A DNA stretch of 64,000 nt from Neostethus bicornis (Eukaryota > Chordata > Actinopteri > Atheriniformes > Phallostethidae). The stretch's first letter is position 1, and every line of letters begins with the position of its first letter. The DNA lies in assembly GCA_902685375.1 (NCBI GenBank), contig LR738541.1, forward strand, positions 33,685,008-33,749,007, written 5' to 3'. Position numbers and translations under genes: made by a program. The notes under the pieces were generated by a model, which searched no databases, was not told where the DNA came from, and saw only the letters and a list, made by a program, of their open reading frames with translations. This document shows positions 22,480 through 33,300 of this stretch, one piece after another.

Positions 22480-22575
22480 GACCCCATTTTTTCTTTCTTT
22501 TTTAAAGAAATCCTGTCTTGTCTAGCATTATGACAAGCGGGACGGTGAGCTGTGTGTCAAGTCTTACAGAACATA
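22480..22575 (+). repeat. Unnamed dispersed repeat, copy 1
   Basis: After a T/C-rich run (ttttttctttcttttttaaa) comes tagcattatgacaagcgggacggtgagctgtgtgtcaagtcttac. The same order of words, with changes, is found at 62065-62150: gttatgacaaaagaaatgg, then tgatctatgtgtcaagtatt. The two copies therefore define a repeat family that I cannot name. Confidence 0.5.
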
Positions 22576-22802
22576 ATGCTTCACCCACAAATAAACATAT
22601 ATTCTTACCCTAAATTTGAATTCCCTTTAAATTCTAAATATTTTGAGGGTTTTTTGTCAGAACAAAGAGCAGTAACAGATGAGGGAAAAGTAAAGAAAAG
22701 AATGAAAGAATAAATGGAGGGAAATTGAAAAGAAAAAAAAGGACAAAGACAAAGTCAGGTGTATAGGTGCTCAATTTCAATTATCTTTGGTACTTCAAAA
22801 TT

Positions 22803-23180
22803 GTCACGGTTTGGGTGCAGGTAGAAGAGGACCCAAGTGCAGGACGACAAATGTTATTTATTTAGAAAAGGAGTCCAGTAAAGCTGTAAAATAAAACACA
22901 TGATTCAACTGGAATCTCTCATGGTGGAAGTTCAGAATTGTCTCTTGGTTGGGCACCCAGGAAGACCTAGCTAGAAGGGGTGATGACCTGACAATGAAAG
23001 CAAGGCAGACTGTCTTTAAAAAGGCACTGGTACTTTTTAATTACCTGTGATTCATGCTCATAAACAGACGACACAAGGGCAGATCTCGGGCTAAGTGATG
23101 ACCCATGGTCTGCGCATTAACAATAAAGGCTGGTACTTACGTTTGATCCTTGAATGACGGCAATTATCAGGCCCTGACTG
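22803..23180 (-). repeat. LTR-like or SINE-like dispersed repeat, minus strand
   Basis: The left end ttgtcacggtttgggtgcag followed by gtagaagaggacccaagtgc recalls a terminal sequence often seen in fish repeats, read here on the minus strand. The rest (aaaataaaacacatgattca) includes a reversed T-rich area. No TG...CA boundary pair or duplication was confirmed. Confidence 0.35.
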
Positions 23181-24356
23181 ATGCAGTTGGTGAGTCAGAG
23201 ATGTTCCATAAATACAAGAAACATTTGCTAAAATAAAGTTGAGCAGATGTTGTTATGGCTCCTGGTTTGCATACCAACGAGCTTGTCCAGGTTTTGTTCA
23301 TCAATTACCAAAAACTATCTAATTTAATCGATATCATTTGAGCAAAGCATTCAACCTATTATATTGGTTGGATAATATTTGTCTTTATTAATAAGTAACA
23401 CTCCCTTTTTATTATGGAAAAAACATAACCAATACAGTCATCAAACACCAGTCAGTGTGACCCACGTGATGGAGTCAACATTCAAACCAAATAATGATGT
23501 GCGGGCCTGGGCAGAAGCTGTGGAAAACAGCTTGTTCTCATTAGATGCTGACTGGTGTGTGTCACCCATTGAAGCTGAAGTCGTGAAGAGTCCACAGCAG
23601 TTTTTCACCGTGCAGAATATAACAATAAAATTGCTCGTCCTATCATTTTGTTCACAGGTTCCAAAAGAGGTAATCAAGTTCAGAGTGACTGCAATAAAAG
23701 CATCGGCAGTCAAAAAGGTCACTAAGTGCAAAAAGGCAAAGCAGAGCAGAGAGAAAAAAGACACTATGGTTTTTATTTTGTCACCTAAATAGTTGGCACA
23801 GTTCACTGAGGGGTCTATAAAAACAGCTGAGGTTTAGAAAGAAAAACACATCAGGCTTCTGTATAAATCCAGGATGATTCACACATGCTTTATGTAACAG
23901 CGAGATGCACTTTTTAGCATATGGACCACATAACGTGCATCTCAACTTTAAACCACAGTCAAATCAGAGAGGGAGATTGCTTTACTCACCAAACCAGCCT
24001 CCTGCTCTTTTCTGCAAAAAAAAGACTGAGCCGGGAAGCTTTAGTATGCTATAAAAAAAAAAAATCACAAGTTTTATATTCCAGGAAAAAAAAAAACTCA
24101 ACTCATAACACCTATTTAAAAATTAATCCCAAAGAACCACGAGGATTTTCACATTGGATTTCATCTTGTATTTAATGGTGTGAGAAATATTCATATTTTT
24201 ATGAGATGGACAGAATTTTCCATTTATAATGCTCTTAATTTCAACTAATGCGCACAATATTCTCAAAATATTTTTTTAAGTACTAATAGTTGGGTTTTTT
24301 TTCCACACTAAATTCAATAACTCAGTGAATTATTACACTGAGTAACACTTATTACA
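23181..24356. other. No gene recognised; overlapping 137- and 121-codon frames
   Basis: A plus-strand frame at 23379-23792 and a minus-strand frame at 23441-23806 overlap almost fully. The plus product is lysine-rich at its end (KKVTKCKKAKQSREKKD). Neither shows a domain I recognise, and at most one could be real. Poly-A runs lie at 24053-24064 and 24086-24098. Confidence 0.3.
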
Positions 24357-24569
24357 CTCCTCCACTGCACCAAGTAGAGGAGTTTAAGTATCTTGGGGTC
24401 TTGTTCACAAGTGGGGGAAGGATGGAGCAGGAGATCGACAGGCGGATCGGTGCGGCATCAGCAATAACTAGGACGCTGCATCGGTCTGTCGTGGTAAAGA
24501 GAGAGCTGAGCCGAAAAGCAAAGCTCTCGATTTACAATTCGATCTACGTTCCAACCCTCACCGATGGTC
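24357..24569 (+). mobile_element. Family A LINE fragment, 3' truncated
   Basis: The sequence encodes EEFKYLGVLFTSGGRMEQEI, RRIGAASAITRTLHRSVVVK and SRKAKLSIYNSIYVPTLT, aligning with 12284-12478 of the longer copy. It ends abruptly at cctcaccgatggtcatg, where a reversed Mermaid SINE begins. The WFGH half and 3' end are absent, so this is not a simple truncated insertion. Confidence 0.82.
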
Positions 24570-24868
24570 ATGCCGGAACCCATCCTGGCCGATTCGAGAC
24601 GAGGGACAGTAGGTTGCAGGGTCACACGCGTACAACCATACTCTTTCCTGGGAGCAATCAGGTAGTAGTTAATCAACCTAGCCTGCATGTTTTTGGAGGG
24701 TGGGAGGTAACCGGAGTACCCAGAGAAAACCCACGCGTACACAGGAGGAACAGGCCAGCTCCACATAGAAAGGCCAGTGTTCCAAACCTCGTCCCCACCT
24801 GGGACTCAAACCCATGACCTTCTTGCCATGAGGCTACTGTGCTACCAAATGCGCCACCGTGCTGCCCT
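24570..24868 (-). mobile_element. DANA/Mermaid-type SINE fused to a LINE fragment
   Basis: On the minus strand the head ggcagcacggtggcgcattt and ggtcatgggtttgagtccca B box are clear, with the body ttctctgggtactccggtta and ccctccaaaaacatgcaggc. It stops at gggatgggttccggca-like sequence (reversed tgccggaacccatcc), so the last 40-50 bases of the SINE are missing. The frames across 24401-24817 (plus) and 24458-24766 (minus) fuse LINE and SINE sequence and are not genes. Confidence 0.82.
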
Positions 24869-25584
24869 AATCCAAAACAGACATTTTGGAATTTGGTAAA
24901 TCATAGTGGTAATGTTATTAAAACATTCCACATATCCTGGCAGAGTGTGAAAACCTTTTTTTTTTTTACTTGCGTGACAGATGTGTAAAGAGTCATCGTA
25001 ATTAATCAAACACCAGCAGTGGGAAATTAAAACAACACTTGTTGTCAGTTTATTGGCTGTGGACAAAATTTGACTCAGAATGAGTCAGAAAATAAACAAA
25101 TTCTTTGTCAAACGAAACTTGGGCGGGAAAACCAACATAAACCAATATAAAAAAAAAGCAAGATGTAACTTTGGAATGTTTGCTAACTAATAAAATGGAG
25201 TCAATGGACAGTGAACATAGCACAATAACATCACACACATTCCCAATTAAAAGACCCGCAGGATGGGGGGCAATGCCACTTGGTAACGACATGGCCCGCC
25301 ACGTTCAAGCGCTCTCTCACTCACTTCATTTTCAGCACATACATACATTGGTGGGACTGGGGGAGGGTAGCCGGTCTTCACCTGTCTGTGTCCCCTCGGA
25401 TCATGGACCGATCCGATCATGCTGGCTGGAGAGGGGTTGCAGGACTTGGAGGCCAGTCACTTCTGTGTTCCTAAATAAATCCAAACAAATATGTGAGTAC
25501 TACTTTGAGTCTGGTGAGTTATAAGTTGCCCAACTCAAGATAAATATAGTTGAATTTTTTGCACATTTGGGAAATAAATTAAAT
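24869..25584. other. No gene recognised
   Basis: AT-rich, with a poly-T at 24957-24967. The frames at 25171-25524 (plus) and 25050-25292 (minus) overlap and lack recognised domains. The piece 25325-25455 (ggtgggactgggggagggta, ggatcatggaccgatccgat) has higher GC but I cannot classify it. Confidence 0.35.
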
Positions 25585-25800
25585 TTTATTAGTGGGATGC
25601 AGGTGGGTTTGGTTACTCTGATTTCCTCCACCCCTCTATAAATAGGCATGTTTGTTTGATTGGCCAGTGAGAAGTTGCCCCTAGGAATGACTTTATCTCT
25701 ACCTGTGTCCCCGCTAGAGCCTGGCCACCTGTTTGGGGTCTAATCAGCCGGGACAGGCTCCAGCATCCCTTGCTACTCCATCAGGAATAAATGGTAATGG
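25585..25800 (+). mobile_element. DANA/Mermaid-type SINE, headless and old
   Basis: The body blocks gtgggtttggttactctgat, cccctctataaataggcatg and ttgattggccagtgagaagt are diverged but in the right order. The end cctggccacctgtttggggt then aatcagccgggacaggctcc and aggaataaatgg matches the Mermaid 3' part. The tRNA-like head is absent. Confidence 0.72.
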
Positions 25801-25989
25801 CTATGAGCATTTGGGTCCTTCTTCCAGTTCAATCCATAATCAAAAGTAGTTGTTTGGCCAAACATTACAAAAAAGAATATAAAGGAACCTTATTGAACCC
25901 ATTTTAAAAATAAAACTCTGACCACCTTTTTGACAGTGATCTGGAAAAGATAAAGGTGTCCGAACTAAAATCTTTGTTGCAGGCGGTAG

Positions 25990-26180
25990 TTATTTTCTGA
26001 CAGTTGACCACAAACGTGAAAGCAGCCACCAAAACATTTTTCCGGGTGAGTCACCTAATCACCAAGCACAAGAAGTTCTTCCAACGAGGAAAGCAAAAGG
26101 GACTTTTGTTGAAGAAGCTGACTCATTGTTTGAAGATTTTAAAAACAAACCTGAAGTATTTCTTCAATCGAATACCTGCA
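25990..26180 (+). pseudogene. hAT transposase relic (GTF2IRD2/ZBED-like), frameshifted
   Basis: In one frame from 26007 the sequence gives TNVKAATKTFFRVSHLITKH, resembling the A-x-H/Y-LIAK-KKPF segment of domesticated hAT transposases. After about 26095 a different frame gives TFVEEADSLFEDFKNKPEVF, resembling the following ...VADSLF(E/D)DFKNK segment. The change of frame indicates a broken copy. The match rests on memory of the family and is short. Confidence 0.35.
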
Positions 26181-26985
26181 GCCATCAAAAAGCCAGTGCA
26201 CAAACACATGATAGTAGATAACGTTTTTTCATTGTCTCAAAAGCTTAATTGGGGAGTCCTGGCTCCTATCACTACTAATTAAAGGAATTATCACCAGGTG
26301 CAGGGATGATGATGCCTCAATTATCAAGTATTAAGTGCAAAAAGGCTTAACGTGAATCTTATTGTTCCGTAGGCGTATCCCCTCAGAAACTTGAGCTACA
26401 CGTGTACCTCTTTGAGTTAAAACTCGTGCTCATAATCAGCAACACCATTTATTTTCCAGACGAACTTTTACCAAACATCAGGCCGTTGTTTACTTCTAAA
26501 TCTAATCCAGGGTATTTGAAGTGTTACCGAACACGTCATTGAACTGTCGGGGTTTTCTTCAAAAATGCTTCTGGTATTCGAGCCCAGTTCTTTGCTTGTT
26601 TGCCAAATCTATCAGACTGCAATCTACCCCGTCATCAGTTTCACTTCTGAATGTCTGTGGGAAATTAATCTACTTGCTCATCCTGAGAGCGATGTCTGAA
26701 CTTGATTTTCCAACTCGATCCCACTTCACACCACAATGAAAGAGACTATGACAAATAATAAGTGTTCCTTCTGCCTCAAGTTTTTTTTTTTTTTGGAAAC
26801 TAATTTGTACACATCTGGATAAAGTTGAGTGCAACCACGATGTGTTGGTGATCGATACTGAAGTGTCCAGACCAACATTCTTTCCATAATGAGGTTTATT
26901 CACGGGCATCAAAAAGCCAGCACAGGGTTTGCTGGTGACTCTGACGGTACAAATTGACACTCAGGATGAAATAAGAAAGGATATG
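26181..26985. other. No gene recognised
   Basis: No named repeat or exon seen. A poly-T tract lies at 26780-26794. The frames at 26521-26739 (plus) and 26670-26960 (minus) are unrecognised. Confidence 0.4.
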
Positions 26986-27357
26986 TTTAATGTTAGGTCA
27001 TGGTCAGCAGCTGATGGAGAGGATCCCAAATATGAGCCTCTGCCATCAAGGATTGTTCTCAGAGTAGAGCTGTTGCTTCTCTGGGTTGGGAGAAGCCAGA
27101 TGGACTGGTTTGGGCATCTGGTTGGGAAGTCTCCCAGATACCTCGGTTGGGATGGGTTTCAGGCATGTCCCAAAAGTAGAAACAAGACCTACCCAAGGAA
27201 CTGTGTCTCACAACTGGCTCAGAAACACATCAGAATGCTCCTGGAGAAGTTGTATGATGTGGTTGGGGAGGGAAGTTTGAACCTCCTTGCTAAGGCTGCT
27301 GGTCCTATGACCGGGCCCCAAAAGAAGCAGTTGAAGAAGCTTTGGCACAATACCTAG
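26986..27357 (+). mobile_element. Family A-related LINE, old and divergent but frame still open
   Basis: The frame open from 26929 to 27357 has RVELLLLWVGRSQMDWFGHL, then RNCVSQLAQKHIRMLLEKLY and AAGPMTGPQKKQLKK. It matches the family A order VEPLLLQVERSQMGWFGHLV, RDYVSQLAGERIGILPGE and PATRPRNKR. Unlike the young copies it is CpG-poor, with many CG to TG/CA changes, so it is much older or from a sister family. That it still lacks stops over about 110 codons is unexpected. Confidence 0.72.
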
Positions 27358-27669
27358 AAAAACAATTGTCTTTTATAGGCATGCCTGGAGTAACAAGAAG
27401 TTGCATGGTGGTGTAAGAAATGATAGACTAACCATTCAGTGAGACTCTGAGTGGAGCAGACAGATGTCCTGTGGGGGAAATGTATTTACAATGACACAAG
27501 AAGTGTCGAAAATGGTTGAGTGTTGGAATATAGGCTGTGCAGGTCAGAGAAAATTGTCTGATGGTCTACTCAACGGAACACATAACTCAGAAAGTCCACC
27601 TCTGAGCAGTTTTCCATTCTGCTGGTTATTTTCCCACACAAAGTGCTCACTCTTGAAAATGAACTGTAT

Positions 27670-28015
27670 TAATTTGACTATAACACGCACCCCTAATTTT
27701 CTATTAAAAATTGGTATAAAATTTTGTTTCACTTTTTCTCGACTCAGACCAAGAGTTGTAAGAGACAAACGTTGTTGAACACTAGCGGTCATGATAAAAA
27801 TAATTTATTGACTGTGTAAACTATGAACACAATACCGAAATGAGATAAAAACTTTTCAGCATGGGCGAGGAAACGAAATGACGCATTTGACTATTGAATA
27901 CCATTATCTTCTTGTCACCTTAGTACTCGTTTATAAGGTGCACCTAAATTTGGAGTTCTTTTTAGGTAGAAAATTGTACATGTCCATACTCACATAAATA
28001 CGGTAGGTGTAACAT
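27670..28015. repeat. Possible non-autonomous element with 'TATAAGGTGCACC' motifs
   Basis: The left part has ttgactataacacgcacccc, the right part cgtttataaggtgcacctaaa and a right end near acataaatacggta. These words resemble the terminal zone of the pogo-like element at 49102-49636 (ccgcactataaggcgcacct). Exact ends and duplication were not found, so the boundaries are approximate. Confidence 0.35.
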
Positions 28016-28142
28016 CCGCTCGGCACCTTAGATGACACGTTAAAGTCTCTGAGTTATCTGAGAAGCAACAGATGCTGTCTGACTAAAGTCCAAGACTCAT
28101 GAATAGATCTGTAACTTGCAGAGTAGAAAAACAAGGGAGCAT

Positions 28143-28430
28143 CCCAGTTAATAATTTAACGTTTCCAGAATGTTCTGGGAAGGTTTTTCAAAAGTTAGCA
28201 GAACGTTCCTTGAAGGTTATTTTTGGTTCTCTAATGGTTCAACGGTTATTTTTGGTTTTCAGAATGTTCCTCTAACCTTAATTTTAAGCATAACATTTGG
28301 GATTTGGTTCTCTCAACAGTCTGGGGGTTATATTCCAACATAACCACCTACCAACATTTAGGGAACGTTAGTTTTTGGTTAGGTAAAAACAAACCTTTAG
28401 AGAACCTTAGGTTGTTTGCTGGGATGTAAC
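28143..28430. repeat. Inverted-end repeat rich in GAACGTTC/GGTTC words
   Basis: The sequence runs from gcatcccagttaataattta to ggttgtttgctgggatgtaa; catcccag and ctgggatg are inverted copies at the ends. The interior repeats words such as agaatgttctggga, agaacgttccttgaaggtta, aatggttcaacggttat and agggaacgttag. I recall similar sequences in many fish. It is probably a non-autonomous DNA transposon with internal sub-repeats. Confidence 0.55.
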
Positions 28431-29539
28431 CTTCCCAATATTTCCCTTTGCCATTTATTTGAGCTAGCTATTTTTCACCTGAAGTTTAAAATTCCAGAAA
28501 CATTTCCAACATGCTGGCAAAACACAAACAAAAGAGAAATTTTCCTTGGTCTAATAAACACTTGCAGGATCCTTCTCCCTGGTAAATTAAAACCTCTTCA
28601 ACACTTCTATTGTTCTATAATTTCATAAGCAGCCATTTATGAGCCATCCAGTCCAGGAGCCCAGCACAGTGAAGATTGCATCGCATGCTTTAGCCATGGA
28701 TTTGAAGTCAGATAACCATGATGGTCATTAATGAAATTATGTCTGCTTCAGTGGAGCTAAATATAGACATAAAGCAGCTATATGCTGGGCTTTTGAAAAG
28801 AAAAATATTCAGGATGCCTTGCTGGCAGAGTAATTGGACTTCCCTGTCTCCTACTGGGCGATGTGATGTAATCGCAGTGGTATGCAACATAGATGCACAT
28901 TGAACTCCCAAATGGAGGCAGGGCCATACATTACATGGTTCAACTAAATTGTGAAAAAGCTTTCTAATGGAAATAAAATAAGCATTACAGAAAACATCAG
29001 TGCACAAACAAGGCTGCAAAACCACAGAGCACTGCAATTTATTCCAACAGTAGTTTTTTTCTGCATTGTGTACGCATGTGTAGATCTGCCTTTGTAACAG
29101 CAGCTGCAATGAAGCTTATCTCCGACATTGCTAACACTCCCTGCTTTTAAATTATAGCAACAGTTCCAGTGATTGCATGAGAATGGTGTTCTCTGGGTAG
29201 TGGAAGAAGAACACACAATGCAAGTACGCACAATGAAAGGCACCCAGATGGCTCCAGCTGGTTTGTGGCTTTGCTTTGCAATGCCAGGACACTCAAACTG
29301 TGGCAGCAAATATGTCATAATTAGTTTTTGACATCTGGGTCTGATCAGTAGCGAATGCTTTCCAAGAAAAACTCTTCAGATCGTTATTGTGACAAACATT
29401 TCAAAATCTCTTTTAATCCCTTTCGCCCAGAATTTTGTAAAATTCCATAACACAAAATATCAGTCGATAGAAAAATTTGGTATAAAAGTATTCCATTCCA
29501 TTATCTACCACTTCCGTTGTCTACCAAGAGTTGTCTACC
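28431..29539. other. No gene recognised; non-repetitive block, possible conserved non-coding DNA
   Basis: The block 28630-29320 is unusually balanced and free of recognisable repeats, and includes homeodomain-type words (cattaatgaaattatg, gagtaattggac). Overlapping minus-strand frames (28708-29109 and 28944-29318) are rich in Cys and have no domain I recognise. It may be a regulatory element; this is inference only. Confidence 0.3.
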
Positions 29540-30010
29540 AAGCACACTTTATGTGCAGAGTACATACTGGAAGTACCGAGAACAAAGAGGGAAACACCAC
29601 CAAATGTGAACGAGAATGACCGAGCTAAGCTCCTGTAGGACTTCCAGACGCAGATAGAAAAAATGTTAACGACGAACCAACCCAACATCATGGTGATAGA
29701 CAAACAGCAGAGGAAAGCCATTGTGGTCGACATCACAATCCCAAGCAATTAACACATCAGGGAAAAGGAACACGAGAAACTTGAGAAATACCAAGGCCTT
29801 AGAGAAGAACCTGAGAAAACTTGGAAAGAAAAAGCAACTGAAGTATTCACTGCCATCAAAATACTCAGGGGAATAACTCCCAAACTCAAAGAGTGGCTAC
29901 AGCAGATCTGACCAAAACCATCAGACATCTCAGTCCAGAAGAAAGCAAATCAAGGAACGACAAGATTCTATGTAGAACTCGTAGGTCTGTGGTAGAGGCC
30001 CCAAACTTGA
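29540..30010 (+). mobile_element. LINE reverse transcriptase C-terminal relic (EKYQGLREE type)
   Basis: Conceptual translation with stops gives NQPNIMVIDKQQRKAIVVDI, then EHEKLEKYQGLREEPEKTW, ITPKLKEWLQQI, SDISVQKKA and a VGLW end. This succession (VVIDKQQ..A..VDV..P, EKYQGL, TPKLGEWLQQI, ISVQKSA, LPGLW) is a conserved C-terminal tail of a group of fish and invertebrate retrotransposons. Several in-frame stops and a deletion after ATEVF make it dead. It is separate from families A and B. Confidence 0.75.
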
Positions 30011-30128
30011 ATGAATTAAACTGGGACAAAAATGGTTGGGCACTCCTGGATTAGACCACACTCGGAAGGTGTGAGAACATGGAATGACATATTTTGTATA
30101 AAGCTGTGATTGTTGACTGTAAAAAAAT

Positions 30129-30330
30129 TTGGGCACGTCCAACCGGGAGAAGGCCAAGAGGCACCCCGGACCCGCTGGAGAGACTATGTCTCACAGCTGG
30201 CCAGGAGTGACTCGGGATCCTCCCAGGTGAGCTGGAGAATGCAGCTAGGGTGAGAGAAGCCTAGGCTGCCCAGCTGAGACAGTTGCTCCCGCAACCCGGC
30301 CCCGGATACGCGGAAGACGACGGATGGACA
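30129..30330 (+). mobile_element. Family A LINE, 3' terminal fragment
   Basis: It begins tttgggcacgtccaaccggg and continues gacccgctggagagactatg, ctcacagctggccaggagtg and cccggatacgcggaagacga. It covers the last 200 bp of the family only. The right end cggatggac differs slightly from the acggaacgga end of the young copies. No target duplication was recognised. Confidence 0.78.
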
Positions 30331-33300
30331 AAAATGGCACTGTTTTAAATATTAACACTTTACAGTATTATGAATATCTCTTCTTTATGTTTTTTTCCAT
30401 AATATTGTAAGAAAAAGCTCAACCAGAGACGGACAGTGGAAATTAGCACTAACTAGTGAGTCCGTATTGGTCGCATCAGCTGCATACTCTGCTTGTAACA
30501 ACATTTGACTGCATAGTCCCAGTCAAACAGACATATGTATGCACATATCTCCCATATGTATGGAGAGAACAATAATACAATAAAATTTTTAATACCAACA
30601 AATATTGAAATAAAATGATGTGGTCGTTTCACCAATGTGTATGGTAATCAAGCTTGTTTCATACACAAACAAACTGGAGGAATTGTGCAATTGTTGATAA
30701 TCCGAGACCAACTGGTTCTAATAATTAGACGATTTCTATTGAAAAACTATTTTTTTTTATGATTACAGGTAGATATGGTTTAAAATTTGGACCAATCTGT
30801 TGCTGCTGCCAGCTTCAATTATACACTTAGAGCAACACAAAGGAATAATTGTGCACATAATTATTTGTTTGATGAAGTCACAATAAAACGACTCGACAAA
30901 GAAGTCAGTTAATCTCAGAGGATAATTAAAAAGTACTGAAAGATGGATGACAGCAATTTTGTTGTGATGAACAGACATTTCCTATGGTGCTACAACACTT
31001 GTCTTGTCACTACATCTGGGTTTGTTAGATGTAATTATCATGTGAAGAATCTGTTTATTATCAGAAGGCTGGTTTGGCATCATAATTTCAGGAGTCTTAT
31101 GAGTTTTGCAAGATGCAAAAACTTCCAGATGGTGTGCTTTCATAGAAAGAAATCAGCTTCTACTGCAAAACATTTGGCACAAAGTTAACATACTGGCAGG
31201 GAACGGATATAAATTTGTTACGTTGTGTTTTACAGGCCTACTTTTTGTCTTTGCTACTGTATAATCCTTTACATGGAGGTACATAAAACATTTCAATTCT
31301 TCCTCAAAATGTTTGTTTTCACAAAAACGTCGGAATATGTAGTGGGCTGGAAAAGAAAAAATATGGCAGTAAGAGTTATGAAGAGGACATTATTAGCCTT
31401 AGGATGCTGCTGAACAGAAGACGTCATGAGTATAAGCACGGTGGGTGGTTTGTGATCTCACCAGTGGTGCAAAATAACATCTGATCTTCATTTACGTAAT
31501 TCCCTTTAATTTTGCGAGGTTTATTCTGCACATCCAGAATTATTTTGCAACTTTATTTGGTGCAAAGCACCGAGTTGGAGGCGATATTTTGAATACCAGG
31601 TAAAACACAGAATCTCTCTACTGCTCAGATTATTGAAAATAATCTAGTAAATGGTCACTAGTCCAACATGCTCTTTTTCCCCACTGGTTCACGCCCAAAG
31701 AAGCCTTACCCTTCTACCTCTTTTTTTGAGCAGTACACAAAAGAACGTCATAGCACACATGACGGATGGCACAATAAAAAGTTTGACAACAACACTATAT
31801 GTTGGATCGAATTAAAAACAGGTTCAAATGACTTCACATAGAAAAGCTTGAAATGGATAGAAAATGTATGGCTAACAGGATGAAGTAAGACATTGTGGTA
31901 CAAGGGCGAATGTGGAAATTAGGTAAGTTGTCTGCCTGAGTCAAGTTTTCTCAGAGTTTTTTGAGTTCCTCCCAAATAAAAATACACATTGTAGCTCGAT
32001 CGGTCGTCCCAAATTTTCCTGTTGAAGTGAGTGTGTTTGGGTTTGATTCTTCAAAGCCTGAGTATACACCGGTGACCAGGTCAGGTTGTGACTGATTGAT
32101 TCTCACCTGCATGGTAGATGTGGGTGGAGACCTCAATCATAATTTCCTCAATTTTAAGGGTTGTCTAGTTGTTTGAAGGCCCCTAATTCCATACTGTATG
32201 CTCATATGACTAATGGCTTTTTTCCATTTCATCTTCCCCTTACACTACAAAGACTGTGTCTTTAAGCCTAAATAGTTCTGGAGCCCTGAATCTGTCTGAA
32301 CAATTTTCTCTGTTCAGACATTTCATTAAATGTTCCCTCAGGGCAAATAGTCATGGACTCCTGCCAACGCTTACAGAAATGCACAGGGAATAGAAATTGA
32401 TTTGTTTCCTTTACCTCAAGGGCAACCCAAGTGCAGGTGCGTAGGGATCCCTGACACTTAAGACTTCACGAGCAATGACAAGGCTGTATAGAATAACAGC
32501 CCAAAGAAATATAATTGGACTATTTAATTTACAACCCCATGACCCCATAAGGAAAAATTTAATTTATAACGGGGGAAAATTAGGGGTGTGAAGTGTTATT
32601 TTTAGTGCTTCAGATGCAAACTTTTTATAACCTCATCGACTTTTTCTATTGAGACAAGGCACAACTACAAGTACACTTGTTGTCGAGATAGTGGTTTGCA
32701 TTTTTTTTTTTATTCAATAGCTGCAAGTACAAGTAGCTACGAGAAAAAAAATCTAAAAAGTTACCAAATAAATTACATTGAAATGCCTGTGCTTTGTCAA
32801 TAATAACCAGAGAAGACCATCTTTTCATAGGTAATCCAGTAAAGTAACGCACCATGTCCCACAACAAAAATCCTTTCCAACGCTTTCTCGTTGATGGCAA
32901 TGAGTTCACTATACTCACGGACCTCCGTAGTCACTACATCCTCATTCAATCCATCATCATCAAACCCAAAGGTGGAGGGCAGATTCTTATCATGAATTTT
33001 GAGTTGACAAATGTATGTGTGCTGTTTTCATGTCAATAGAAACGAACATTTCTGAAGAATGCTCCTTCGACACCTTGCGACTTTGCCAATACAAATGATA
33101 ACGATAATACTCCTGGAAGAGGAGGCAATGAGGTTGTTTCCACAATTAACAAATGGAGTTGATATAGCAGTGGTTACACAGTATATTAATACTAACTCCC
33201 TGCGCATTCTCACATCTGGGGCCAAGAGTCTGAGACAATCAAACCTCAGCAACTACAGTATTCTAGTGGTGTAAGAAAACCTTTTATTGTATAGAAATCC

